In this document: positions 45,001 through 54,202 of the stretch, in pieces
How positions within the stretch are numbered: position 1 is the first letter of the stretch
How the letters are laid out: each line of letters starts with the position of its first letter
Assembly: GCA_019359765.1 (NCBI GenBank)
Contig: JAHHGU010000003.1
Location: 62,001 to 126,000 of the forward strand
Origin: Aphanothece sp. CMT-3BRIN-NPC111
GTDB taxonomy: Bacteria > Cyanobacteriota > Cyanobacteriia > Cyanobacteriales > JAHHGU01
Length of the DNA stretch: 64,000 bases
Reading direction: 5' to 3'
Position numbers and translations under genes: made by a program
Notes under the pieces: model-generated
Databases searched by the model: none
Seen by the model: only the letters and a program-made list of their open reading frames with translations
Told to the model about the DNA's origin: nothing

Positions 45001-45618
45001 AGTTCAAGTTAATCGCTGAAGCGATCGCTGGCTTATAGCTATTGCATAGTCTTAAATCTAAGTCTTTTTATACTTATGTCTGTGAGCAATGTCACCTTTT
45101 AATTTTATTAAAATATGCCTCTCTATAATTAGATAGCTTTACCAAATTACAATCATCCGTAATTATACTTAATATTTTTCATGTTAGGATATTTATATAC
45201 GTAAAATTACCCTTTAATAAAATTATTAAAAATTAAATTTTTCCCTGGATCTTGGATTAGCACTTGCGAGAAGATAAATTTCACTTAATTTTCTAAAAAA
45301 GTAGCAATTACTAATTTTATTTTACAATAATTACTACTTAGTTTTTTATTTTCTTCTTTGTTTACTTCAATGAGATATATTAATTTGCTCTAAGTTGTAA
45401 ATCTAATCACACGCCCTAGAAAAGGGTAGAACCTTAAAAACTCCCTTTTCAACTCGGTTGGAGGAGATATTCTGCGTAAGTCTTATAGTTGTTTATGGGG
45501 AAAATTCTAGCCCTGTGCGGTTAAAACCGCTATGTGCTACGCACACGCACTTGCGTTCGTGTTGCTTCCCTAGAGAGGTCTAAAGACGCGCTCGTTTCCC
45601 GCATACCGAGGTTTCTCT
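45001..45618. other. AT-rich divergent intergenic region
   Basis: 618 bp without a gene, very AT-rich between about 45100 and 45400. A short palindrome GCGGTTAAAACCGC lies at 45517-45530, followed by a CTACGCACACGCACTTGCG motif of the kind scattered in cyanobacterial genomes. CGAGGT at 45607-45612 is the probable ribosome-binding site for the binding-protein gene. Promoters for both divergent genes must lie here. Confidence 0.5.
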
Positions 45619-46917
45619 ATGAGTTTTTTGCAGCGGCTGAGCTGGTGGTTGGTATTGAGTATCTGCCTGCTAGGTTTGGCGGGATGTCAGGTTTGGCCTG
45701 GGCGCTCTGATGACGCTGGTGTTATCCATCTGACGCTATGGCAAGGCATAAATCCGCCGCCGAATCGCGATGTTTTCCAGTCTCTGGTGGATAGATTCAA
45801 TCAAACGCACCCAGACATTCAGGTGGAATCGCTATATGTGGGGCAACCGGATCAGCAGCTGCCTAAGATTTTGGCGGCGGTTGTGGGGAATGCGCCTCCA
45901 AATATATTGTGGTTTTCTCCCATGCTTAGTGGTCAACTCGTGGAACTGGGTGCGATTCGGGCTTTGGAAGATTGGCTTGCAACTTCACCTGGGCGATCGC
46001 AAATTGACCCAGCGCTGTTTGAGGCAATGGAATACCAAGGGCATACTTGGTCGGTGCCATTAGGGACAAATAATGTAGGGATTTTTTACCGTCCTAGTTT
46101 GTTTAAAGCCGCTGGAATTACTCAGTTGCCGAAAACTTGGGAGGAGTTGCGGCAGGTTGCCCGTAAGTTAACCGGGGATATTAATGGTGATGGTCGGATA
46201 GATCGGCACGGAATGCTTTTGCCTTTAGGAAAGGGGGAGTGGACAGTGTTTAACTGGCTGCCGTTTATGTGGAGTGGTGGCGGGGAATTGACCAACTCCC
46301 GAACAGATGCGATCGCAGAAAACGTGAATTTAGTTAATGAGGGTGCGATCGCCGCTTTGCAGTTATGGCGCAATTTAATAGAAGATGGTTCCGCTGTTCT
46401 CTCTTTGCCAGAACGTGGCTATGAGTTGGATAAATTTCTCGCTGGGAAAGTGGCGATGCAGCTAACAGGCCCTTGGACGTTGGGGCAACTGGTAGCAACT
46501 GGGGTGGATTTTGATGTTTTTCCCATTCCGGCTAATGTGCGATCGGCAACAGCAATGGGGGGTGAGAATTTGTTTATTTTAAAAACGACCCCGGAACACG
46601 AACGCGCGGCTTTTACGTTTGTTGAGTATGTTCTAAGTGAGGAGTTTCAGACCCAGTGGGCGCTAGGAACGGGTTATCTGCCAGTAAATTTAAAGGCGCG
46701 ACAGAGTGCCGCATATCAAAATTTTGTGGCTAAGTTGCCAGTTGTGAAGGTGTTTTTAGAGCAAACACATGTAGCGCGATCGCGTCCCATATTCCTTGGT
46801 TACAACCGCATCTCAGAAAACCTGGGCAGAGCAATTGAAGCCGTACTCTTGGGCAAAAGCTCGCCTGTGGAGGCACTCAAAGCCGCCCAGAAACGGCTAG
46901 ATTTAATTTTTCAATAA
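45619..46917 (+). CDS. Sugar-type ABC substrate-binding lipoprotein
   Basis: A 432-aa family 1 extracellular solute-binding protein, probably for a carbohydrate or glycerol-phosphate-like ligand. Lipobox LLGLAGC at residues 17-23, then IHLTLWQGINPPPNRDVFQS as in UgpB/MalE-type proteins. A Ca-binding-type loop DINGDGRID lies near residue 190, as seen in several sugar-binding proteins. The gene is an orphan: no permease or ATPase gene nearby on either side. ATG at 45619 with GAGGT upstream. Confidence 0.9.
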   Translation: MSFLQRLSWWLVLSICLLGLAGCQVWPGRSDDAGVIHLTLWQGINPPPNRDVFQSLVDRFNQTHPDIQVESLYVGQPDQQLPKILAAVVGNAPPNILWFSPMLSGQLVELGAIRALEDWLATSPGRSQIDPALFEAMEYQGHTWSVPLGTNNVGIFYRPSLFKAAGITQLPKTWEELRQVARKLTGDINGDGRIDRHGMLLPLGKGEWTVFNWLPFMWSGGGELTNSRTDAIAENVNLVNEGAIAALQLWRNLIEDGSAVLSLPERGYELDKFLAGKVAMQLTGPWTLGQLVATGVDFDVFPIPANVRSATAMGGENLFILKTTPEHERAAFTFVEYVLSEEFQTQWALGTGYLPVNLKARQSAAYQNFVAKLPVVKVFLEQTHVARSRPIFLGYNRISENLGRAIEAVLLGKSSPVEALKAAQKRLDLIFQ

Positions 46918-46943
46918 ATTGCTAATTGTTAAGAGTTACTAGG

Positions 46944-47025
46944 TATAGCAATTAGCAGTTAGCTTTTATCAAACATACAGTTATAGCAGCACCTCTGAGT
47001 GTGCATGGGAGTGAAGTCGATTGTC
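46944..47025. repeat. Dispersed TATAGCAATTAGCAGTTAG repeat, copy B
   Basis: Shorter copy of the repeat at 36704-36800, lacking the internal AATTAGCTTTTAGC unit, in the short space after the binding-protein gene. Confidence 0.8.
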
Positions 47026-47056
47026 AAGAGTCATTATCCCCACTAACCATTAACCA

Positions 47057-47641
47057 CTAACTATTACGCTTTGGCTGTGAGTGCAGCTTGAACGAAGTCA
47101 AAAAACCTGTAATACTTTTGGATAAAGCCTTCTGTTTACCTTCGGTAGTCTGCACCATTACTTGATACAGCCGTCGGTTTACTAAATACATCCTGTCTTT
47201 AACGATATATCCTTTAGTTTTAACTACAATTTCTCTGCCAGGATAACCCTTTAGTTTAAAATTTCGCTGACTCAGTAACTTACCTTGCGCTAGCTTCAAA
47301 GCTACATCGCGTCCGCTATCAAATACTTGGTTAGCGCTTGCTTTTTGGGTAAGGTTAATAGGATAGTCAGAGTACATAACCAAGTACGTTACAGTTCCTT
47401 TATGCTGCACAGCTACGAAACCGCGCGTACTAACTGAGCCGATCTGAGTCTTCATGGTATGCCTAAACGGCTTAGGCGTACCGGGCCTCAAAACACTAAA
47501 CCCTGCGTTTGGTGGAGTGAATTGCTTCCAGGTTGACCGACTTACCTGGGCTGGTTGCTTGGCATGACTCGGCTCAGTTACTGGAGATCCGCTTAGTAAA
47601 AGAGCGGTTGCCAAGGATGATAAGACAAATTTGAGCTTCAT
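47057..47641 (-). CDS. Exported hypothetical protein
   Basis: A 194-aa protein with a clear signal peptide (MKLKFVLSSLATALLLSGSP, cleavage probably near SHA-KQ). The mature part has a start like WKQFTPPNAGFSVLRPGTPK and a basic C-terminal half (LKGYPGREIVVKTKGYIV; MYLVNRRLYQVMVQTTEG). This pattern of an exported domain with 'GF.v..PG.P' and 'GREI' recurs in cyanobacterial unknown proteins. No function can be assigned. Confidence 0.8.
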   Translation of the reverse strand: MKLKFVLSSLATALLLSGSPVTEPSHAKQPAQVSRSTWKQFTPPNAGFSVLRPGTPKPFRHTMKTQIGSVSTRGFVAVQHKGTVTYLVMYSDYPINLTQKASANQVFDSGRDVALKLAQGKLLSQRNFKLKGYPGREIVVKTKGYIVKDRMYLVNRRLYQVMVQTTEGKQKALSKSITGFLTSFKLHSQPKRNS

Positions 47642-47673
47642 AAGTTTTTACGCCTCTGCCCTTAGTAGGATAT

Positions 47674-48714
47674 TTACAATTTAGCAGCACAAATGGCTGC
47701 TCCAATTAATCCCACCTGCGAATTCAGCACCACATACACCGGCACCCTTTGGGGTATAGAACTCACCCGACCTTTTTGGGTAAAGGCATGGAGGAAACTT
47801 CCCTCCTGCATCAGCGGCAGATTTTTAGCGGCGATACCACCAGCGATATAAAGACCCCCATAAGGTAAGAGTTTGAGAGCCAGATTACCCGCCTCAGCGC
47901 CGTATATTTCTAAAAACATTTGCATCGTCTGTAGTGAAAGGCGATCGCGCTTTTCTTTGGCAGCTATGGCAATGGCAGCTGCTGGATCGACGCTTTTCTG
48001 ACTTTGCTTAGCTTCTTGCTCCCACTTCCTAACGACTTGCCCGACATCTGGAGATTCATCAGCAAACTGTCGATCTCGCAAGAACTGATAAATAGATGTA
48101 ATACCCCGACCGGAAACAACGCGATCGTAAGATACTCGCTGGATATTGTGCTTATCTAGCAAGTATTTCAACAGCTGGAATTCCAACTCTGAACGGGGGG
48201 CAAAGTCGGCATGTCCGCCCTCGGTGGCAAAAACTTGATAGCTATCTCCAAGTTTGATTAAAAATCCCTCTCCTAAACCCGTGCCAGCGCCAATCACCCC
48301 CATAGGGGCGTCTGGCTGAGGTTTTCCAGCTTGCAAGGTGTGCAAGTCGGACTCGGCTAGACCCTTTATTCCATAACCAACGGCGACAAAATCGTTGATT
48401 AAACTAATCGGCGTTATTCCCAGTTCTTGTTCTAGACGTTTAGCATCCAGCGACCAACCCAAATTGGGTAGCACAGAGGTATTGTCAACGATGGGACCTG
48501 CGATCGCAAAACAAGCTTTTTCCGGCACCGGCTTCTCGCCTAGATGCCCAGCAGCTTCCTCTAAAAACTGCTGCACCACTGGCAGCAAATTGGGAAAGTT
48601 GCGGCTAGGATAAAGCGCCTCATAGAGGGTATGCAATGACCCTTGATCTGATGTATTAACCAGCCGCAGAATCGTTTTCGTGCCGCCGATATCTCCCGCC
48701 AAAAGTAATGTCAT
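47674..48714 (-). CDS. glk: Glucokinase
   Basis: A 346-aa ATP-dependent glucokinase of the bacterial Glk family: N-terminal phosphate loop LLLAGDIGGTKTILRLVN, catalytic region SLINDFVAVGYGI, GAGTGLGEGFLI, and TEGGHADFAPR (glucose contacts). The C-terminal LYIAGGIAAKNLP is the adenosine motif. Feeds glucose into glycolysis and the oxidative pentose phosphate route. Starts 3 bp after the stop of the histidine phosphatase gene, so the two form an operon. Confidence 0.94.
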   Translation of the reverse strand: MTLLLAGDIGGTKTILRLVNTSDQGSLHTLYEALYPSRNFPNLLPVVQQFLEEAAGHLGEKPVPEKACFAIAGPIVDNTSVLPNLGWSLDAKRLEQELGITPISLINDFVAVGYGIKGLAESDLHTLQAGKPQPDAPMGVIGAGTGLGEGFLIKLGDSYQVFATEGGHADFAPRSELEFQLLKYLLDKHNIQRVSYDRVVSGRGITSIYQFLRDRQFADESPDVGQVVRKWEQEAKQSQKSVDPAAAIAIAAKEKRDRLSLQTMQMFLEIYGAEAGNLALKLLPYGGLYIAGGIAAKNLPLMQEGSFLHAFTQKGRVSSIPQRVPVYVVLNSQVGLIGAAICAAKL

Positions 48715-48717
48715 ATT

Positions 48718-49362
48718 CTAGTGGAACCGAATTACTTTTTCAGTTTCGCTCAAGTGGGAGGTGTCCCCGTTGAGTTCCATCACCCATTCTTGGTCTTGAC
48801 GCACGAGTTTAACCAAGCAACACAGGACAGCGTTAACTTTGGGTTCGGTAGTTCCACCCAGTAAACCCATAGTGGCACCTACTACCGATGCACCGTGACC
48901 CACAAGTAGGATATCCTCTGGAAACTCAGCTGCTAGCTGCCTCGCCGTACAAGCAGTGCGTTCCAGTACTTCTTCGCTGGTTTCTGGATAGTTCGCGACG
49001 ACGCGAGAAGTATAAGTAAGGTCAATTCTGGGAAAGCGTTCAGCTAAAGCTTCAATTGACAATCTTTCTGGCATTGCAGGCATCCAGTGAGGATTAAGCC
49101 ATTCGCTTAAGCCAGACTCAAGCTTGATTGGCAGATCTAGCGCTTCGGCAACAAGGTCAGCAGTTTGCACCGTTCGCAAAAAAGGCGAAGCAAAAATATG
49201 GACAATACCTTCTCCCACAAGGCGTTGCCCTAGTTGCTGTGCTTGCACCACACCATCATCCGAAAGAGGTGGGTCGTAGGGTCGCTCTGCCGTGTTAAAC
49301 CATTCGGGGTTAACAAAGTCCAGGCGGTTTCCATGTCTGGCAATCCATACGGTTTGAGGCAT
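48718..49362 (-). CDS. Histidine phosphatase family protein
   Basis: A 214-aa phosphoglycerate-mutase-like phosphatase. The catalytic RHG motif is in VWIARHGNRLDF, the second histidine in LLVGHGASVVG, and the intermediate DADL-type region is FASPFLRTVQTADLVAEAL. The substrate may be a sugar phosphate or other phosphoester; pairing with glk in one operon suggests sugar metabolism, but this is inference. Confidence 0.88.
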   Translation of the reverse strand: MPQTVWIARHGNRLDFVNPEWFNTAERPYDPPLSDDGVVQAQQLGQRLVGEGIVHIFASPFLRTVQTADLVAEALDLPIKLESGLSEWLNPHWMPAMPERLSIEALAERFPRIDLTYTSRVVANYPETSEEVLERTACTARQLAAEFPEDILLVGHGASVVGATMGLLGGTTEPKVNAVLCCLVKLVRQDQEWVMELNGDTSHLSETEKVIRFH

Positions 49363-50175
49363 GGCTTGATTAATGATTTAAATTCCCGATCGGGATTAAT
49401 ACAGAACTACCCGCTGCGCTATGTATCATAGCATTCGTTGTATTCTCTCTTCACCAAAAACGGGCGGCATAGTCAAGCATAGCTGATATCAGGACAACCA
49501 ATAGTTAAGGTCGCCTCTAAGTTATACGTTTACGTATACGCGATCTTATACATCTTGTTTGCATAATTGGCTTTTATCAACCTTCTGGCTACCTGCTTAA
49601 AATCAGCGAGGTCATTCTCCGCAAGGATTCTAGGATTTGGATAATGGAATTGTTCCAACAACACCGAAGCTGGGGGATGGAGTCCCTTTTTGCTTTTGTC
49701 AAGCTTTATATAGGAACTAAGATGGCCATGCAGCGACGGTTAGGCTCTTCCTTAAGAAATAATTTATCAGCATTTCCTACGATTTTCCAGAAATTTGTTT
49801 TATCGGATGCATATATCTACGTCTATACTGGGTACTCTCATATTTAGCAGCACCTTGAAGAAAAAATCACGAAACCTTATACGACTTAATCGCTCAACTT
49901 TCTCATAAATGTTACAATTATTAAAGGTGACTGCCCTTGACTAAAAATTGTATGACAACATCAATGTGCAAAAAGACTTGGGCAATTGGGCTGGGAGCAT
50001 TATCCGTATTCAAAAGCCTTGCCTCACCTCACCATTCCCTCATCCCTATTGGCAGACCCTAACAAAATATAAATTCACATTTCCCTCATAAAAGCTGATT
50101 TACTGGATTCCTTTCTTTGTCGGCTTTTATACAAACATCTTTACTCTCCCAACCTTCGCACTCTTACCCAGCGCC
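49363..50175. other. Long intergenic region upstream of the sigma factor
   Basis: 813 bp with only weak open frames (for example 49644-49847), which I do not support as genes. A short palindrome ATACGTTTACGTAT lies near 49524. TACAAT near 49914 could be a -10 element. A long upstream region fits a regulated sigma factor gene. Confidence 0.45.
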
Positions 50176-51132
50176 ATGAAAACTGCTCAAACATCCACCG
50201 ACACCGTCCGTGCTTACCTGCGAGAAATTGGCCGCGTGCCGCTGCTGACCCACGAGCAGGAAATACTTTATGGTAAACAAGTGCAACGCTTAAACGCCTT
50301 GCAAGAGGTGAAAAAGTCTTTGATTGGGGAGCTAGGCGATCAGCCAACCCTCTCTCAGTGGGCGCAAGCTTCTGGGCTAGAAGAGGCAGAACTAAGCTCT
50401 GCGATCGCATCTGGTGAATTAGCCAAGCGCAAAATGGTCGAAGCTAATTTGCGATTGGTAGTTTCGGTTGCCAAGAAGTATATCAAGCGTAACATTGACT
50501 TGCTGGACTTAATTCAGGAAGGCACCATCGGTATGCAGCGGGGAGTGGAGAAATTTGACCCGACCAAAGGCTACCGATTTTCTACCTACGCCTACTGGTG
50601 GATTCGGCAGGCTATCACCCGCGCCATTGCTGAAAAAGCTCGTGCAATTCGCCTCCCCATTCATATCACAGAAAAGCTCAACAAAATTAAAAAAGCGCAA
50701 CGCTATCTAGCTCAACAGCTGGGACGTGCAGCTACTGTCTCCGAGTTGGCACAGGAACTGGAATTGACACCTAAGCAGGTTCGGGAGTATCTGGAACGGG
50801 CGCGTCAGCCTCTGTCGTTGGATTTGCGCGTGGGAGATAACCAAGAGACAGAATTGGGAGATCTTTTAGAAGACACAGGTTCCTCCCCAGAAGACTTTGT
50901 CAACCAGTGCTCGCTCCAGCTCGATTTGCAGAAACTAATGGAAGATTTAACGCCGCAGCAACGAGATGTGTTGTCCCTGCGTTTTGGTCTTGCGGATGGG
51001 AAACCTCAAACTCTCGCCAAGATAGGAGATTGCCTCAATATTAGCCGCGAACGAGTGCGACAAATCGAACGGGAAGCTCTATCTAAGCTTCGCAAGTATA
51101 AAGCCAATATAGGGGAATATCTCGCTAGCTAG
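50176..51132 (+). CDS. Group 2 RNA polymerase sigma factor
   Basis: A 318-aa sigma-70 factor without a long region 1.1, as in the cyanobacterial group 2 (SigB-SigE) set. Region 1.2 is [20 protein letters not shown], region 2 contains [27 protein letters not shown] and the -10 reading helix [18 protein letters not shown], and region 4.2 has the -35 helix [19 protein letters not shown]. Likely directs stress, nutrient or clock-linked transcription; the paralogue cannot be assigned by eye. ATG at 50176 after an 813-bp gap. Confidence 0.94.
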   Translation: MKTAQTSTDTVRAYLREIGRVPLLTHEQEILYGKQVQRLNALQEVKKSLIGELGDQPTLSQWAQASGLEEAELSSAIASGELAKRKMVEANLRLVVSVAKKYIKRNIDLLDLIQEGTIGMQRGVEKFDPTKGYRFSTYAYWWIRQAITRAIAEKARAIRLPIHITEKLNKIKKAQRYLAQQLGRAATVSELAQELELTPKQVREYLERARQPLSLDLRVGDNQETELGDLLEDTGSSPEDFVNQCSLQLDLQKLMEDLTPQQRDVLSLRFGLADGKPQTLAKIGDCLNISRERVRQIEREALSKLRKYKANIGEYLAS

Positions 51133-51352
51133 TGCAGCGCGGCAGATGAGTCATACTGCCTCTGCGCTCCTCACTGGTGAAATAATCCGTAGCCTTTGGT
51201 TCGGTTCTGCTCACTTTGCTATCAGCATCAGCCTGTTACATTAGTTCATAGGAAACTATTACAGGCTGTTACAGTCGATTAGAGGTAGATAAGACAGATG
51301 GCTCCTCCATCGATCTGAAGCTAAGGGGACAGCACTCTCTAGGAGGTAAAAG

Positions 51353-51685
51353 GTGAATAACACATCAAATCGAGTCCCAGAGTTTTTTGAAGGCGATGCA
51401 GAATCCAGCAACTTGCTGTGGCAATATGTCCAATCTATGAGTCCAGATACAGTTACCCAGCTGTCGAAACCCATGTCTTCTGAAGTGTTTCAGGTTATGG
51501 AACGCAACATTGTGGGGCTGCTAGGAAACCTACCTTCAGAACATTTCGGCGTTACGGTGACAACCAACCGTGAAAATTTAGGTCGTCTTCTGGCCTCCGC
51601 CATGATTAGCGGCTACTTCTTGCGTAACGCTGAACAACGTATGGCCTTTGAAAAGTCCTTGTCGGGGGCTGAAACCCAACAGTAA
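51353..51685 (+). CDS. DUF760 protein
   Basis: A 110-aa cyanobacteria/plastid DUF760 protein: LLWQYVQSMSPDTVTQLSKP, EVFQVMERNIVGLLGNLPSE, FGVTVTTNRENLGRLLASAM, GYFLRNAEQRMAFE. Role unknown. GTG start at 51353, decided by a strong AGGAGGT ribosome-binding site a few bases upstream. No membrane segment. Confidence 0.88.
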   Translation: MNNTSNRVPEFFEGDAESSNLLWQYVQSMSPDTVTQLSKPMSSEVFQVMERNIVGLLGNLPSEHFGVTVTTNRENLGRLLASAMISGYFLRNAEQRMAFEKSLSGAETQQ

Positions 51686-51840
51686 GACGCCGGTTAAGTC
51701 AGAAGATAGACTTCCGGTGTCTGTCTCGCCAAATCTACCTCGCCAAATCTACACAATAAACTTTTGCAGTTGCGGCAATGTAGGACACCGACAGGCAGGG
51801 AAATGAGTCTGTCGGATTCTGCTTTTTGGCAATTGAAGCC

Positions 51841-52263
51841 ATGCGTGAAACTTCTTCCTCTTTACCCCATAAGTTCATAGGCGTAGCTGTCATCTGGAAC
51901 GATCAAGGGCAAATCTTGATTGACAAGCGGCGTTTGGAAGGATCTATGGGTGGCCTGTGGGAATTTCCGGGTGGCAAAGTAGAGCCAGGTGAAACTGTTG
52001 AAGAATGTATCAAACGAGAAATTCTAGAGGAGTTGGGAATTGAAATAGAAGTGGGCGATCGCCTAATTACTATCAATCACGCTTATACTCACTTCCGCGT
52101 CACCCTCACCGTACATCACTGCCGCCACCTTACAGGCATTCCCCAGCCCCTCGAATGCGACGAAATCCGCTGGGTAAAGTTGGATGAACTTGACCAGTAC
52201 CCCTTTCCCCAGGCAAACATCCATATTATTCATGCCCTACGTCAGAATAGTTTTGAGTTTTGA
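51841..52263 (+). CDS. NUDIX hydrolase, MutT-like 8-oxo-dGTPase
   Basis: A 140-aa NUDIX hydrolase; the complete Nudix box reads GGKVEPGETVEECIKREI then LEELGIEI. It is preceded by IDKRRLEGSMGGLWEFPG, typical of MutT-type 8-oxo-dGTP sanitising enzymes. I chose ATG 51841 over TTG 51826. The last codons (NSFEF and stop) are made of the TTTTGAG heptamer array, so the array supplies the stop codon. Confidence 0.9.
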   Translation: MRETSSSLPHKFIGVAVIWNDQGQILIDKRRLEGSMGGLWEFPGGKVEPGETVEECIKREILEELGIEIEVGDRLITINHAYTHFRVTLTVHHCRHLTGIPQPLECDEIRWVKLDELDQYPFPQANIHIIHALRQNSFEF

Positions 52264-52277
52264 GTTTTGAGTTTTGA
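52251..52277. repeat. Heptamer array (TTTTGAG) at the NUDIX gene 3' end
   Basis: About four TTTTGAG units that supply the final codons and stop of the NUDIX gene. The complementary array lies at 52462-52530, so the two can pair across about 185 bp. Confidence 0.85.
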
Positions 52278-52461
52278 ATAAACTTAGTAATTTTGGCAGT
52301 ATTTACCCGCCTTAGTGTTCGCGTAGCGCGCCCTAGGCATCAGTAATCATAACCTCGTTGATATATGCTTCGCAGAATCTGTGTTTCGCTGGCAATGACA
52401 AGCCGAGTTTGCCTAAGTCATGTTTAACTTTTGAGTTGTAAATCACTTCCTCTACAGTTCT

Positions 52462-52530
52462 AACTTAGAACTCAAAACTCAAAACTTAAAACTTAAAACT
52501 TAGAACTCAAAACTTAAAACTCAAAACTTT
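52462..52530. repeat. Heptamer array (ACTCAAA/ACTTAAA) at the sasA 3' end
   Basis: Nine or so tandem seven-base units, alternating ACTCAAA and ACTTAAA with ACTTAGA variants, ending 10 bp before the sasA stop. Complementary to the array at 52251-52277. Confidence 0.9.
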
Positions 52531-52539
52531 CTTAGTAAC

Positions 52540-53709
52540 TTACGAGCGATACACTGGCAATGTGAAGTTAAAACAACTGCCCTTACCTGGAGGCGATTCT
52601 ACCCAAATTCTGCCATAGTGCGCCCGCACGATGCGTTGGCACAAAGCTAAACCGATGCCATATCCATCCTGTGCTGCATCCCGATCTAGCCGAAAGCGGT
52701 CTTCAAAGATGCGATCGCTATTCTCCTCCGGAATGCCAGGGCCGTTATCACAAACAATAACCTGAATTTTTTCCGTTGTGCGGTGAAGAAGAGTCAGATC
52801 AATGGTGCCACCTTCGGGAGTATATTTAATTGCATTATCTAACAGGTTCATAATCACCTGGCGCACTCGTTCTTCATCAGCATAAACATAAGGCAAATCC
52901 TGAGGAATATCTGCTTCTAGGTGCTGGTATTTGCTTTGAATGGTTTGTTTAATCTGAGCAAGAACATCTTGACAGAGCGCCCTTAAATCCAGCTTGTGAG
53001 GTTGGATATGAAATTCTGCATTGTTTCCCTTTGCAGCTTGCAGGATATCTGCGATCATTCTATCCATGATGCGGATTTGGCTACGAGCCTGCTGAATTAA
53101 CTGCTCTCTCAGCCCCGGTTTTAAATAGGTATTATTTGAGTCTTGAGTCAATTGCAGCGTTCCCAACGCCAGGGAAGCGGCTGTCAGAGGATTACGCAGG
53201 TCGTGAGCTAATATTGCAATTACCCGATCTTTAAATTGCAACTGCTCAAGCAGTTCTTCTTTTTCTTGTTTGAGGCGAAAGGCTTCGTCGGAAAGTTGAA
53301 TTAGTTCTGCTACATAGGCGATAGAATTCATTCCATCTAAATTCGATGTTGCCGATGTTGGTAAGTCAGCGGTAGGCTCTAAATGTTCCCAAAAATCTTC
53401 TGCGGCACTAGCCCAACGAGGCAACCAGTTTTGCAGCTGTGCCACCAAATTACTACCAGCAAGGGTATGCCTAGGCTGCGGATAGATTTTAATCAGGGTT
53501 GGAGTCGCTACGAGTTTAAAATGTTCAGCCAAATACGGCTGTTGCCCCACACTGATGACCTGAAGTTCAAACGGATAGTCTGCCTTGAGGTTTTCTAGAC
53601 AAGTGCGGATTTCTTGGAGCTGTTTTCGGGAACTGGGACGTTCATCGACAAACAGCAATAACTGTAGCGACGCTTCCGAATAAATAAGTTTTTCAGGAGC
53701 TGCCTGCAT
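52540..53709 (-). CDS. sasA: Circadian clock output kinase SasA
   Basis: A 389-aa SasA. A KaiB-like thioredoxin-fold N-terminal domain (residues 8-95; [39 protein letters not shown]) binds KaiC, and the C-terminal kinase has [17 protein letters not shown] as H box, [22 protein letters not shown] and [10 protein letters not shown]. It transfers clock phase to RpaA. ATG at 53709 ([13 protein letters not shown]) chosen; an in-frame TTG at 53736 with AAGGTG upstream is an alternative. kai genes are not in the window. Confidence 0.94.
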   Translation of the reverse strand: MQAAPEKLIYSEASLQLLLFVDERPSSRKQLQEIRTCLENLKADYPFELQVISVGQQPYLAEHFKLVATPTLIKIYPQPRHTLAGSNLVAQLQNWLPRWASAAEDFWEHLEPTADLPTSATSNLDGMNSIAYVAELIQLSDEAFRLKQEKEELLEQLQFKDRVIAILAHDLRNPLTAASLALGTLQLTQDSNNTYLKPGLREQLIQQARSQIRIMDRMIADILQAAKGNNAEFHIQPHKLDLRALCQDVLAQIKQTIQSKYQHLEADIPQDLPYVYADEERVRQVIMNLLDNAIKYTPEGGTIDLTLLHRTTEKIQVIVCDNGPGIPEENSDRIFEDRFRLDRDAAQDGYGIGLALCQRIVRAHYGRIWVESPPGKGSCFNFTLPVYRS

Positions 53710-54202
53710 GCAATTTTGTTTTAGCACTAAGGACAAACCGATGACACCTTGGCATAAGTAATCTCCTGGGAGTCTGGCACGAGCGCGATCGCCAAACGAG
53801 TTTGTCGTCTCTTAGTAGAGCCGGGAAAACCCTAGCTTCACTACCCATAACGCCAGACAAAGGATTACTGCTACTAAGTCCTCACCATTTATCCAACTCC
53901 CTGTAGAGGTTGGCTATTAAAGCCTCTTTCTTGAAGAAGTTGTATAAGGTGCGTCAATCTATTGACAAAAAGCGACTGATTCATTTATGCACTTTAGATG
54001 CACATCAGCTCAGGATTGACTGTCAATTACACAGTTTAGTTGCTTCCTTTAAATTTAATATCTATTTTAGATTTTGCCACTTCTCATGCCTCAAGACCTC
54101 AGCTTTACCCACAAGTACCCAAAGGCTTATAAAATCTTAAAATAATATAAAACTTCCCAGCCTGCATCAGTTCCACATCCACATACGAACCCACCAATCA
54201 CT
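53710..54202. other. Divergent intergenic region (sasA / GH57)
   Basis: 493 bp with no credible gene. TTGACTGTCAATT near 54015 and AT-rich sequence at 54140-54160 are promoter-like for the GH57 gene. No strong hairpin. Confidence 0.45.

Noticed and set aside
49644..49847. 67-codon open frame upstream of the sigma factor
   Set aside because: No ribosome-binding site, no recognisable motif, unusual composition.
52462..52530. CRISPR-like array
   Set aside because: Units are 7 bp with no spacers; this is a heptamer repeat.
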